Assembly: GCA_002373715.1 (NCBI GenBank)
Contig: DFLI01000047.1
Location: forward strand, 1 to 10,603
Length of the DNA: 10,603 bases
DNA from: Bacteroidales bacterium UBA3623
GTDB lineage: Bacteria > Bacteroidota > Bacteroidia > Bacteroidales > UBA932
Direction of reading: 5' to 3'
Below, piece by piece: positions 1-6,533 of the stretch. The first letter of the stretch is position 1. Each line of letters begins with the position of its first letter. The notes beneath the pieces are model-generated. The model ran no database searches and had not been told where the DNA came from. It saw only the letters and a list, made by a program, of their open reading frames with translations. Both the position numbers and the translations under genes were made by a program.

Positions 1-2
1 AT

Positions 3-917
3 GAACTGGGCGTTCGGCAGCGGAACCAGGTGAGCCTCCAGAAAATGGAGGAAGGCCACCTGAGCAGCCGGGTACTTATCAGCTACCTGGGGCAGAAGGG
101 CCTGGACGAAGAATCCTCCGCCAAAGCCTTTGCATACTGCGACGGCCTCATTGATGAGATTCTGGCCGATATTGAAAAGAACAAAGCCTGGTGCGGCCTG
201 GCCAGAACCCAGGAGGACGCCATCCGCCTGAAGGCACAAGGGAAGAAAGCCTTCTTTCTGGGAATTGAGAATGGCTACGGCATAGGAAACGATATTAAGA
301 ATGTGGAGCATTACGCCCGTCGCGGAGTGGTTTATATGACCCTCAGCCACATGTACGACAATGCCATCTGCCACAGTTCCACCCATAGTGCCGATACCAC
401 CCTGGGCCTCACGCTTTTCGGCCGGGAGGTAGTGAAGGAAATGAACCGCTGCGGCATCCTGGTAGACGTTTCCCACACCAGCAGCGGCACGTTCTGGGAT
501 TGCATAGAGCTCAGTTCGGCCCCCATCATCTGCTCCCATTCTGGCGCAAGTGCTATTTTCAAGCACGACCGCAACCTTACGGACCATCAGCTCCGCGCTC
601 TTGCCGCAAAGGATGGCCTGGTGATGGTTTACATAGTCCCGGATTATATGAACACCCAAAAGGCCGATGCCACCATAGACGACTTCATGGAGCATCTGCT
701 GCATTGCATCAAAGTGGCAGGGATAGACCACGTGGGCATCTCCTGCGACTTTGACGGCGGCGGTGGCGGCTGGGGCCTCAACGGTGACAACGACGTCATC
801 AACATCACGGTCCGTCTGTTGGAAGCCGGTTTCAGCGACCAGGACATTACCAAACTCTGGTCCTCCAACTTCTTCCGAGTCCTGAAGGCAGCCCAGATTA
901 CTCGGCAACAACGCTGA
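3..917 (+). CDS. Membrane (renal-type) dipeptidase, peptidase family M19, 5'-truncated
   Basis: Zinc-dependent dipeptidase of the M19 family, which hydrolyses dipeptides. The frame is open to the left edge, so the start lies outside the window. A GTG at 30 is in frame but internal, because the residues before it still read as family sequence (ELGVRQRNQ). The N-terminal HxD zinc pair expected in this family is therefore missing from view. Counting from the GTG, the other family residues are present in order: bridging Glu80 (FLGIENGYG), His149 (VDVSH), His170 (ICSHS), substrate-binding Arg181 (HDRN) and Asp240 (GISCDFDG). The C-terminal SSNFFRVLKAAQ matches the usual helix near the family's end, so the 3' end is intact. 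The gene converges on the rplI operon. Signal peptide and cell location cannot be judged without the N-terminus. Family assignment is firm; the substrate is not known. Confidence 0.93.
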   Translation, partial: ELGVRQRNQVSLQKMEEGHLSSRVLISYLGQKGLDEESSAKAFAYCDGLIDEILADIEKNKAWCGLARTQEDAIRLKAQGKKAFFLGIENGYGIGNDIKNVEHYARRGVVYMTLSHMYDNAICHSSTHSADTTLGLTLFGREVVKEMNRCGILVDVSHTSSGTFWDCIELSSAPIICSHSGASAIFKHDRNLTDHQLRALAAKDGLVMVYIVPDYMNTQKADATIDDFMEHLLHCIKVAGIDHVGISCDFDGGGGGWGLNGDNDVINITVRLLEAGFSDQDITKLWSSNFFRVLKAAQITRQQR

Positions 918-927
918 GCGAAGCGAA

Positions 928-966
928 CGGCGGCTTCTGCCGCCGAGTCCCTCCCCGAGGGAGGGA
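928..966. repeat. Tandem GC-rich hairpins, possible dispersed intergenic element
   Basis: Two perfect inverted repeats lie back to back, 10 bases after the dipeptidase stop. The first pairs 928-934 with 939-945 (CGGCGGC/GCCGCCG, loop TTCT). The second pairs 948-955 with 959-966 (TCCCTCCC/GGGAGGGA, loop CGA). A partial third copy of the GGGAGGG arm follows at 971-977. Neither hairpin is followed by a T-run, so they are not simple intrinsic terminators. They could protect the mRNA 3' end or be a copy of a genome-wide intergenic repeat; the window alone cannot decide. Confidence 0.5.
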
Positions 967-995
967 TTTAGGGAGGGGTAACGTGGGCAAATTAT

Positions 996-1030
996 AAAAA
1001 TAGCCTGGCACATCGTGTCAGGCTATTTTT
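996..1030. terminator. Bidirectional intrinsic terminator between the dipeptidase gene and rplI
   Basis: A near-perfect 16-bp stem pairs 996-1011 with 1015-1030 (AAAAATAGCCTGGCAC against GTGTCAGGCTATTTTT, with one G-T wobble) around a 3-nt loop ATC. The arms begin and end in A5/T5, so each strand reads as a GC stem followed by a U-run. It sits between convergent genes (dipeptidase stop at 917, rplI stop at 1052) and should stop transcription from both sides. Confidence 0.88.
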
Positions 1031-1051
1031 ATTTTAATGTAATTGCGGGGT

Positions 1052-1498
1052 TTACTCCGCAATTACTTTAAATTTGAAGGTACCTTTGATGGCCTTGTAA
1101 ATCTTTACAGCGGCCTCGTACTCACCAACTTCCTTCACCTCACCGGCGAGGATGGTGATGTCCTTCTTGTCAATGTTCAGACCCTTGGCGCTGAGAGCCT
1201 CGGCGAGGTCCATGGTGGTAACGGAGCCGTAGAGCTTGCCGCTCTCGGAAACCTTTACCTTCACCTCAACGGTCTGGGCATTAATAGTGGTAGCAAGAGC
1301 CTCGGCATCCGCAACCAGCTTAGCCTCTTTGTGGGCGCGCTGGCGAAGGGTTTCGGCGTGCTGCTTCTTCACGGACTCGGTGGCCACGGTGGCAAAGCCC
1401 TGGGGCACCAGATAGTTCATAGCATAACCGGCCTTTACTTTTACGATCTCACCGGCGTAGCCCAGGTTGGCTACATCTTTCTTGAGCAAAATTTCCAT
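1052..1498 (-). CDS. rplI: 50S ribosomal protein bL9
   Basis: Structural protein of the large ribosomal subunit, binding 23S rRNA near the base of the L1 stalk. At 148 residues it has the usual bL9 length. The N-terminal domain is typical (MEILLKKDVANLGYAGEIV, then the GYAMNYLVPQGFA loop). It is followed by the long connecting helix, roughly residues 40-75 and rich in Lys, Glu and Ala, and by the C-terminal domain (SESGKLYGSVTTMDLAEAL). It is the last gene of the rpsF-rpsR-rplI operon, starting 8 nt after the rpsR stop, and is followed by the terminator at 996-1030. No Shine-Dalgarno precedes the ATG (upstream bases AATAATCTGCCTT), which fits the phylum. Confidence 0.98.
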   Translation of the reverse strand: MEILLKKDVANLGYAGEIVKVKAGYAMNYLVPQGFATVATESVKKQHAETLRQRAHKEAKLVADAEALATTINAQTVEVKVKVSESGKLYGSVTTMDLAEALSAKGLNIDKKDITILAGEVKEVGEYEAAVKIYKAIKGTFKFKVIAE

Positions 1499-1506
1499 AA
1501 GGCAGA

Positions 1507-1776
1507 TTATTTAAGGAGGTCAGTAACATACGGAAGAAGGGCGAGGGAGCGGGCACGCTTGATGGCCTGGGCAACCTTGCGCTGGAACTTGAGGGAAGTA
1601 CCGGTGATGCGGCGAGGGAGAATCTTACCCTGCTCGTTCAGGAACTTCTTGAGGAACTCAGGATCCTTGTAATCTACATACTTGATACCGGCCTTCTTGA
1701 AACGGCAGTATTTCTTCTTGCGAACCTCCACGGTCGGGGGATTCAGATAGCGGATTTCTTTGTTTTCGTTTGCCAT
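1507..1776 (-). CDS. rpsR: 30S ribosomal protein bS18
   Basis: Small-subunit platform protein that pairs with bS6 on 16S rRNA helix 22. At 89 residues it has normal family length. Conserved segments are YCRFKKAGIKYVDYKD, FLNEQGKILPRRITGTS and QRKVAQAIKRARSLALLPY. The N-terminus (residues 1-20) is a short polar extension. It lies 17 nt after the rpsF stop, without the ssb or priB gene that separates the two in many other bacteria. Unlike rpsF and rplI, its ATG has a strong Shine-Dalgarno (separate entry). In Flavobacterium johnsoniae ribosomes, bS18, bS21 and bS6 together occlude the 16S anti-Shine-Dalgarno, so this signal may form a feedback loop; that link is my inference. Confidence 0.98.
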   Translation of the reverse strand: MANENKEIRYLNPPTVEVRKKKYCRFKKAGIKYVDYKDPEFLKKFLNEQGKILPRRITGTSLKFQRKVAQAIKRARSLALLPYVTDLLK

Positions 1777-1784
1777 AATTCTTT

Positions 1785-1791
1785 CCTCCTT
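1785..1791 (-). promoter_or_regulatory. Strong Shine-Dalgarno for rpsR
   Basis: The minus strand reads AAGGAGG, 8 nt (AAAGAATT) before the rpsR ATG. It is a 7-nt match to the standard 16S 3' end (CCUCCUU) and lies entirely inside the 17-nt rpsF-rpsR gap, so no coding constraint explains it. The starts of rpsF, rplI, pepD, the POT transporter, the zeta-like gene and tldD show no such site. Confidence 0.85.
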
Positions 1792-1793
1792 AA

Positions 1794-2165
1794 TTATTCA
1801 GCAGCGGGAGCTTCGGCGGCGGGAGCAGCCTTGGCAGCCTTGTTAGCGCGACGCTTTTCGGCGTAAGCAACGGCATCCTTGTCGAGAGCGACAGTGAGGA
1901 AGCGGATGATACGCTCGTCACGGTGATACTGGGTTTCGAGGGTGGCAACGAACTGAGGGTCTGCCTTGAACTCGATCAGGTAATAAAAACCTGTGGTCTT
2001 GTGCTGGATGGGATAAGCGAGCTGACGCAGGCCCCAATCCTCCTGGTACACAACCTCACCGCCATTGTCGGTGATGAGCTTGACGTACTTGGCAACCGCT
2101 TCCTTCATCTGGGTGTCAGACAAAACGGGAGTTGCAATGAAAACGGTTTCGTACTGGTTAACCAT
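1794..2165 (-). CDS. rpsF: 30S ribosomal protein bS6
   Basis: Small-subunit protein that forms a heterodimer with bS18 on the 30S platform. At 123 residues, the ferredoxin-like fold spans about residues 1-95 (NQYETVFIATPVLSD, then EDWGLRQLAYPIQHKTTGFYYLIEF, then YHRDERIIRFLTVALD). A low-complexity Ala/Lys/Glu/Pro tail follows from about residue 104 (KRRANKAAKAAPAAEAPAAE). The tail is probably disordered; such tails vary between phyla. This is the first gene of the operon, with a recognisable promoter and about 65 nt of predicted leader. Its start has no Shine-Dalgarno; the leader just before the ATG is A/T-rich (AACAATTAATTAACAAACA), as is usual for Bacteroidota. Confidence 0.98.
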   Translation of the reverse strand: MVNQYETVFIATPVLSDTQMKEAVAKYVKLITDNGGEVVYQEDWGLRQLAYPIQHKTTGFYYLIEFKADPQFVATLETQYHRDERIIRFLTVALDKDAVAYAEKRRANKAAKAAPAAEAPAAE

Positions 2166-2199
2166 TGTTTGTTAATTAATTGTTAATAAATGTTTTAAG

Positions 2200-2230
2200 C
2201 CTTTTTGAGACCAGTGGAAGCCCAAAAAGG
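2200..2230 (-). promoter_or_regulatory. 5'-terminal leader hairpin of the rpsF operon mRNA, candidate autoregulatory element
   Basis: On the minus strand CCTTTTTG (2230-2223) pairs perfectly with CAAAAAGG (2207-2200) around a 15-nt loop, GGCTTCCACTGGTCT. The predicted transcription start from the promoter just upstream falls within a few bases of the stem, so the hairpin would form the 5' end of the message. rpsF leaders in several phyla carry a structure bound by the bS6:bS18 complex. This position fits such a role, but I could not match its conserved bases, so function is unproven. It is not a terminator, because an unstructured A-rich tract rather than a T-run follows. Confidence 0.5.
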
Positions 2231-2234
2231 ACTG

Positions 2235-2266
2235 CAAATATAGACATTAATCTTCACAAAACCAAA
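2235..2266 (-). promoter_or_regulatory. Bacteroidota-type promoter for rpsF-rpsR-rplI
   Basis: Read on the minus strand, a -33 element TTTG (2266-2263) is followed by exactly 20 nt and then a perfect TAnnTTTG -7 element, TATATTTG (2242-2235). This matches the Bacteroidota primary sigma factor consensus. Transcription would start near 2228-2230, about 65 nt before the rpsF ATG. The promoter lies just beyond the pepD terminator, so the ribosomal operon is transcribed independently of pepD. Confidence 0.85.
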
Positions 2267-2279
2267 TATTTCGGCCGAT

Positions 2280-2306
2280 AAAAAAGGCCGGGCGAAGGGC
2301 CCGGCC
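2280..2306 (-). terminator. Intrinsic terminator after pepD
   Basis: On the minus strand an 8-bp GC stem, GGCCGGGC (2306-2299) with GCCCGGCC (2293-2286), encloses the loop CCTTC and is followed directly by six T (2285-2280). It begins 23 nt after the pepD stop and lies just upstream of the rpsF promoter, insulating the two units. Confidence 0.93.
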
Positions 2307-2328
2307 AGTCAATCGAAAGGGAAACGCC

Positions 2329-3786
2329 CTACTTCTTGGGGGCATTCTCCAGAACGGACTTCAGGTAATCCCAGGTGCGGGCTACGGAAGCAATGTTCAC
2401 CTTCTCGTCCGGGCTGTGGGGATAGCGCACGGTGGGGCCGATGGAAACCATCTCCCAGTTGGGATACTTGGCACCCAGCAGGGCACACTCCAGACCGCCA
2501 TGGGTGGCCGTTACTTTCATGGGACGGCCGTACATCTTGGCAAACTGCTCTTCCATCACTTTGTTCATGGGAGTATCCAGTTTCGGACGCCAGCCGCTGT
2601 AGCCGCCCTTGAATTCAATGCCATCGGCCCCGGCCAGTTCGAAGATGCAGCGAACACGCTCTGCCAGAGCGGCCTTGGCGCTGTCTACGGCGCTGCGCAT
2701 GAGGCAGTGAACCGTTATCTTGCCCTTCTCTGTGCGTACAATGGCCAGGTTGATGGAGGTTTCCGTGAGGCCGGCCATGCTCTGGCTCATACGGATAACG
2801 TTGGACGGGCAGGCGATGATGGACTTCACGGCGCGAAGCATCACAGACCCCTGAATGAACTTGGAGGCAGCGGGCACATCTTCTACGAAGAGAACGGCGG
2901 AAGGATCGGACTCTGCAAATTCGGCCTTAATCTCTGCGAAAACGCTGTCTATGAGCTTCTTCACAGACTCTACGTTCTCCTTGGGCACAACCACCTCTGC
3001 TTCCGCTTCAAACGGGATGGCGTTGCGCAGAGAACCGCCGGTAAAGTTAACCACCTTCACACCGAAGAGCTCCATCAGCGGCAGGAGGATGCGGCACATC
3101 ACCTTGTTGGCATTGGCCCGGTACAGGGAAATATCCATGCCGGAGTGACCGCCCTGCAGGCCCTTGACGGTAAGTTTGAGGCCCTTATGACCAGGAGTGA
3201 CCACATACTTGTGATACTTGAAGGTGGCCGATGCATCCAAACCGCCGGCGCAGCCCACGCACAGCTCTCCTTCTTCCTCGGAGTCCAAGTTCATGAGGAT
3301 GTCTCCCTTGAGAACGCCCGGTTTGAGCATCTGGGCACCCGTCATGCCGGTTTCCTCGTCATAGGTAACCAGCACCTCCACGGGACCGTGCTTCACGGAA
3401 GGGTCTTCCAGAACGGACAGTGCCATAGCCACACCCATGCCGTTATCGGCCCCCAGGGTGGTGCGGTCTGCCGTCACCCACTCGCCGTCTACATAAGCGC
3501 TGATGGGATCTGTGAGGAAGTTGTGGTTGGAATCGGAGGTTTTCTGGGGCACCATATCCATGTGGCCCTGCAGAATGACACCCCGGCGGTTTTCCATACC
3601 CGGAGTGGCCGGCACGCGGATGATGATGTTGCCGGTTTCGTCCTTGATGGTCTCATAGCCGTGGGATACGCCCCAATTGTAAAGGTACTCAATTACTTTA
3701 CCCTCATGCTTGGAGGGACGGGGAATCTGGGTTAGCTGGTAAAAATTGTTCCAGACTACTTTGGGTTCAAGATCTTTAATGCTCAT
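2329..3786 (-). CDS. pepD: Aminoacyl-histidine dipeptidase (peptidase D, family M20)
   Basis: Cytosolic zinc dipeptidase that cleaves Xaa-His dipeptides such as carnosine and other unspecific dipeptides. The 485 residues match the usual PepD length of about 485. The M20 metal and catalytic set is complete: His75 and Asp77 (QGHMDMVPQ), Asp114 (LGADNGMG), Glu144-Glu145 (YDEETGM), Asp168 (LDSEEEGE) and His457 near the C-terminus (YPHSPDEKVN). The lid/dimerisation domain, roughly residues 200-390, includes QGGHSGMDI. No signal peptide is visible. It is second in a unit with the acyltransferase gene, 15 nt after that gene's stop, and ends at a strong terminator. The ATG has no Shine-Dalgarno (AACCTTATAATT upstream). 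It is a plausible partner for the peptide importer on the other strand. Confidence 0.96.
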   Translation of the reverse strand: MSIKDLEPKVVWNNFYQLTQIPRPSKHEGKVIEYLYNWGVSHGYETIKDETGNIIIRVPATPGMENRRGVILQGHMDMVPQKTSDSNHNFLTDPISAYVDGEWVTADRTTLGADNGMGVAMALSVLEDPSVKHGPVEVLVTYDEETGMTGAQMLKPGVLKGDILMNLDSEEEGELCVGCAGGLDASATFKYHKYVVTPGHKGLKLTVKGLQGGHSGMDISLYRANANKVMCRILLPLMELFGVKVVNFTGGSLRNAIPFEAEAEVVVPKENVESVKKLIDSVFAEIKAEFAESDPSAVLFVEDVPAASKFIQGSVMLRAVKSIIACPSNVIRMSQSMAGLTETSINLAIVRTEKGKITVHCLMRSAVDSAKAALAERVRCIFELAGADGIEFKGGYSGWRPKLDTPMNKVMEEQFAKMYGRPMKVTATHGGLECALLGAKYPNWEMVSIGPTVRYPHSPDEKVNIASVARTWDYLKSVLENAPKK

Positions 3787-3801
3787 AATTATAAGGTTGT
3801 T

Positions 3802-4728
3802 TTATCTGATTTTCCATCTTTTGTGAGACCACAGATAGTTCCAGGGCTGTTCCCGGATATCTTCTTCCAGCAGCTTGCTGTACCGATTCACCAGCTCTTC
3901 GGGAGTGGTTTGGGAAGCGTGGTCTGCCAGCGGCACCACACACATTTCATAGCCACCGTCTTCCCGGTAGCGGAAGCGCAGATACCCTACCGACATATCC
4001 AGCTTGCAGGCCAGCTTGGCGGCCCCCTGCATCATCTTGGTGGGCTGGTTCAGGAAAGGAACTTCCACTACACCGGTGTCGTAATAAGGATACTGGTCTG
4101 CCTGGAAAATATAGACACGCTTCTCTTCCCGGTGCTCCAAGGCATAGCGCATAATATGGGCCGATGGGACATATCCCTCAAAGCCCTGGTCCAACACGGG
4201 GGCCTGGCGGTTTCTGGCCATGGCTATGTCCCAGGCTTTGCTGCTAAGGGGCATATAGGTAATGGCCACCTCACTGGGCTTGAGAGTCATGGGAACCGTA
4301 TAGGAATAGTTCACAATGCCGCCGATGAGCTCCCAGTTGCCGGTATGGGCCTCCATGAGCATAAGCTGCCTGGAAGCACCGAACAGGCGGTTCAATTCTT
4401 CGGGATTGCTGAACTCTACGATATGGCTTTTGACAAGTCTCCTGCGTCCCCTCTTTCCCCTGCACGCGCCAAACCAGACGCTTTCTGCAAAGACACCGGC
4501 CAGGTGCTGGTAGAAACGCTTTTTGACGGGCACCAGCTCTTCGTAGGTTTTCTCCGGAAAACTGCGGGTTAGATTGATGAGGACTACATCCTCCCGATAA
4601 TGAAGAACTTTTCCCAACAACCAGGCCAGCACCTTGGCACAGCCATGGTGAAAGCCCAGCGGCAGGTTTCCCAGCAGCCTCAGCATTCCGGACAGAAGCC
4701 AGGCGCCGAAATTTTTCTCCTTCTTCAT
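3802..4728 (-). CDS. LpxL/HtrB-like lysophospholipid or lipid A acyltransferase
   Basis: Member of the LpxL/LpxM/HtrB acyltransferase family, inner-membrane-associated enzymes that transfer an acyl chain to lipid A precursors or related lipids. The protein is 308 residues from the ATG at 4728, a normal length. A hydrophobic segment at about residues 9-40 (LLSGMLRLLGNLPLGF and AKVLAWLLGKVL) serves as membrane anchor. The catalytic HX4E motif is His128-Glu133 (MEAHTGNWELIGG). VYIFQADQYP and VEVPFLNQPTKMMQGAAKLA are the usual substrate-pocket region, and the C-terminus PWNYLWSHKRWK is highly typical. I prefer ATG 4728 to an upstream TTG at 4746 because MKKEKNFGAW is a normal family start. An AAAGGAG lies just before the ATG, too close for good spacing. 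pepD follows after 15 nt. The exact acceptor lipid cannot be read from the sequence. Confidence 0.88.
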   Translation of the reverse strand: MKKEKNFGAWLLSGMLRLLGNLPLGFHHGCAKVLAWLLGKVLHYREDVVLINLTRSFPEKTYEELVPVKKRFYQHLAGVFAESVWFGACRGKRGRRRLVKSHIVEFSNPEELNRLFGASRQLMLMEAHTGNWELIGGIVNYSYTVPMTLKPSEVAITYMPLSSKAWDIAMARNRQAPVLDQGFEGYVPSAHIMRYALEHREEKRVYIFQADQYPYYDTGVVEVPFLNQPTKMMQGAAKLACKLDMSVGYLRFRYREDGGYEMCVVPLADHASQTTPEELVNRYSKLLEEDIREQPWNYLWSHKRWKIR

Positions 4729-4778
4729 ATCTCCTTTGGAGGACAAATATCATGTTCGTTCTGCTAAGATAGGGATTA

Positions 4779-4810
4779 TTTGGCAAAATCAGAAATAATT
4801 CGCAACTTTG
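4779..4810 (+). promoter_or_regulatory. Bacteroidota-type promoter for the POT transporter gene
   Basis: TTTG at 4779-4782 is followed by exactly 20 nt and CAACTTTG at 4803-4810, one mismatch from TAnnTTTG. Spacing is identical to that of the rpsF promoter. Transcription would start near 4815-4817, leaving an A-rich leader of about 25 nt (AACGGAAATATCTAAAACCA) before the ATG at 4840. This also argues against the in-frame TTG at 4780 as start, since it lies inside the promoter. Confidence 0.75.
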
Positions 4811-4839
4811 TAAGAACGGAAATATCTAAAACCAATAAT

Positions 4840-6513
4840 ATGTTCAAAGGACAACCCAAAGGACTTTTCGCCCTCGCTCTGGCCAACACCGGTGAACGCT
4901 TCGGCTACTACACCATGCTGGCCATCTTCATGCTGTTCCTGCAGGCCAAATTCGGCTGGGATCAGGCACTTTCCAGCCAGGTATATTCCATCTTCCTGGC
5001 CCTGGTTTATTTCATGCCCGTAGTGGGCGGTATTCTGGCCGACAAGATTGGCTACGGCAAGTGCGTGGTCACCGGTATCTGCGTCATGTTCGCCGGTTAC
5101 CTGGCTCTGTCCATCCCCACCGGAGCCAACACCATGGGCATTGTGCTCATGCTGGGCGCCCTGCTCCTCATTTCCGTGGGAACCGGCCTGTTCAAGGGCA
5201 ACCTGCAGGTGCTGGTAGGCAATCTCTACGACGACCCTAAGTATTCCGCCAAACGAGACAGTGCCTTCTCCCTCTTCTACATGGCCATCAACATCGGCGC
5301 CATGTTTGCTCCCTCTGCCGCAACGGCCATCACCAACAGCTTCCTGGGCAAGGCCGGCCTCATCTACAAGGCCGCCATCCCCGCCCTGGCCCACCAGGCC
5401 ATGGACGGCACCATCAGCGCAGAGAATGCTCTCCGCCTCACAGACCTCCAGCAAATGATGCCGGACGCCGCCGTCGCCAACATGGACCCTATGGCGTTCA
5501 GTTCCTACTATATTGAACATCTGTCATCGGCCTACAATATGGGCTTTGCCGTGGCTTGCGTTTCCTTGATTATCTCCATTCTCATCTATTTCTTCTGCCG
5601 TAGCTGGTTCAAGCATGCCGATGTGAATGCCAAGCAGGCCGCCGCCACCAACGCCCCCGTTCAGGAGCTCACCCCCAAGCAGACCAAAGACCGCATCACC
5701 GCCCTCATCATGGTGTTTGCCGTGGTTATCTTCTTCTGGATGGCTTTCCACCAGAACGGTCAGTCCCTCACCTGGTTCGCCCGTGACTACACCCAGCCCA
5801 TTGCCACCGGGGCCACCCGTGCCGGCTTCAATATCTGGATCCTGGCCCTGGTAGCCGTAAGTATCTACACCTTCTTCGGCATCTTCCAGAGCGAAAGCAG
5901 GAAGGGTAAACTCCTCTGCGGCTTTGTAACGGCCTGCCTCTGGGGCGGTGCCTACTGGCTGTATCTGGGCCTGCCGGATCCGCTGGCCATCGAGCCTCAG
6001 CTGTTCCAGCAGTTCAACCCGTTCTATGTGGTATTCCTCACGCCCATCTCCATGGCCCTGTTCAGCGCATTGGCCAATAAGGGTAAGGAGCCTTCCGCGC
6101 CCGTAAAGATTGGCCTGGGTATGTTCGTAGCCGCCCTGGGTTACCTTATCATGATTTTCGGTTCCATCGGCCAGCCCTCCCCTGCCGCCCTGCAGGGTAC
6201 GGTAGCCCCGGATCCCGTGGTTCCCATGTACCTCATCACCACTTACCTGGTGCTCACCTTCGCAGAACTGCTCCTGAGCCCCATGGGTATCTCCTTCGTC
6301 ACCAAGGTGGCTCCGCCCAAGTTCAAGGGTCTCATGATGGGCCTGTGGTTTGCCTCTACCGCCATCGGTAACTACCTCAGCTCCATCCCCGGCCTCCTGT
6401 GGATGAAGGTTCCCCTCTGGGCCAACTGGGCCATCCTCATGGCACTCTGCGTCATAGCTGGAGCAATTATGTTCAGCATGATGAAGAAGATTAACGAAGC
6501 CACCGCTTCATAG
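4840..6513 (+). CDS. POT/PTR2-family di-/tripeptide:proton symporter
   Basis: Inner-membrane importer of short peptides driven by protons (major facilitator superfamily, POT family), 557 residues with about a dozen or more hydrophobic helices. Start chosen at ATG 4840 because MFKGQPKGLFALALANTGER is the common family opening and the promoter lies just upstream. Visible motifs: ERFGYY (19-24) in helix 1, Lys119 in GLFKGNLQVL (helix 4), PTR2 signature FYMAINIG (146-153), and FAELLLSPMG in a C-terminal helix, supplying the conserved acidic residue. A polar stretch of about 50 residues between helices (QAMDGTISAENALRLTDL onward) is an insert common in Bacteroidota members as I remember them. The first Glu of the ExxER proton motif is Asn16 here. 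It is divergent from the acyltransferase-pepD unit; imported dipeptides could feed PepD. No Shine-Dalgarno. Confidence 0.93.
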   Translation: MFKGQPKGLFALALANTGERFGYYTMLAIFMLFLQAKFGWDQALSSQVYSIFLALVYFMPVVGGILADKIGYGKCVVTGICVMFAGYLALSIPTGANTMGIVLMLGALLLISVGTGLFKGNLQVLVGNLYDDPKYSAKRDSAFSLFYMAINIGAMFAPSAATAITNSFLGKAGLIYKAAIPALAHQAMDGTISAENALRLTDLQQMMPDAAVANMDPMAFSSYYIEHLSSAYNMGFAVACVSLIISILIYFFCRSWFKHADVNAKQAAATNAPVQELTPKQTKDRITALIMVFAVVIFFWMAFHQNGQSLTWFARDYTQPIATGATRAGFNIWILALVAVSIYTFFGIFQSESRKGKLLCGFVTACLWGGAYWLYLGLPDPLAIEPQLFQQFNPFYVVFLTPISMALFSALANKGKEPSAPVKIGLGMFVAALGYLIMIFGSIGQPSPAALQGTVAPDPVVPMYLITTYLVLTFAELLLSPMGISFVTKVAPPKFKGLMMGLWFASTAIGNYLSSIPGLLWMKVPLWANWAILMALCVIAGAIMFSMMKKINEATAS

Positions 6514-6533
6514 CCCTCGCACCTACTTGTCTC

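Noticed and set aside
1..33. ATG at position 1 as a gene start
   Set aside because: That frame stops at the TGA at 31-33. The real frame is the dipeptidase, open from position 3.
1043..1672. A 209-codon plus-strand frame across rplI and rpsR
   Set aside because: It is antisense to two unmistakable ribosomal protein genes and crosses their boundary; leucine/glycine-rich noise.
2416..3735. A 439-codon open frame on the plus strand opposite pepD
   Set aside because: It is fully antisense to a gene with every M20 catalytic residue intact. The product is His/Gly-rich with no recognisable domain, as expected for the complement of GC-rich coding DNA.
4729..4746. TTG start six codons upstream for the acyltransferase
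   Set aside because: The ATG at 4728 gives a normal family N-terminus, and a TTG start has no supporting signal.
4780..4839. A 20-residue N-terminal extension of the POT transporter from TTG 4780
   Set aside because: The extension overlaps the promoter at 4779-4810 and the family normally starts at MFKxxPKG, which matches the ATG at 4840.
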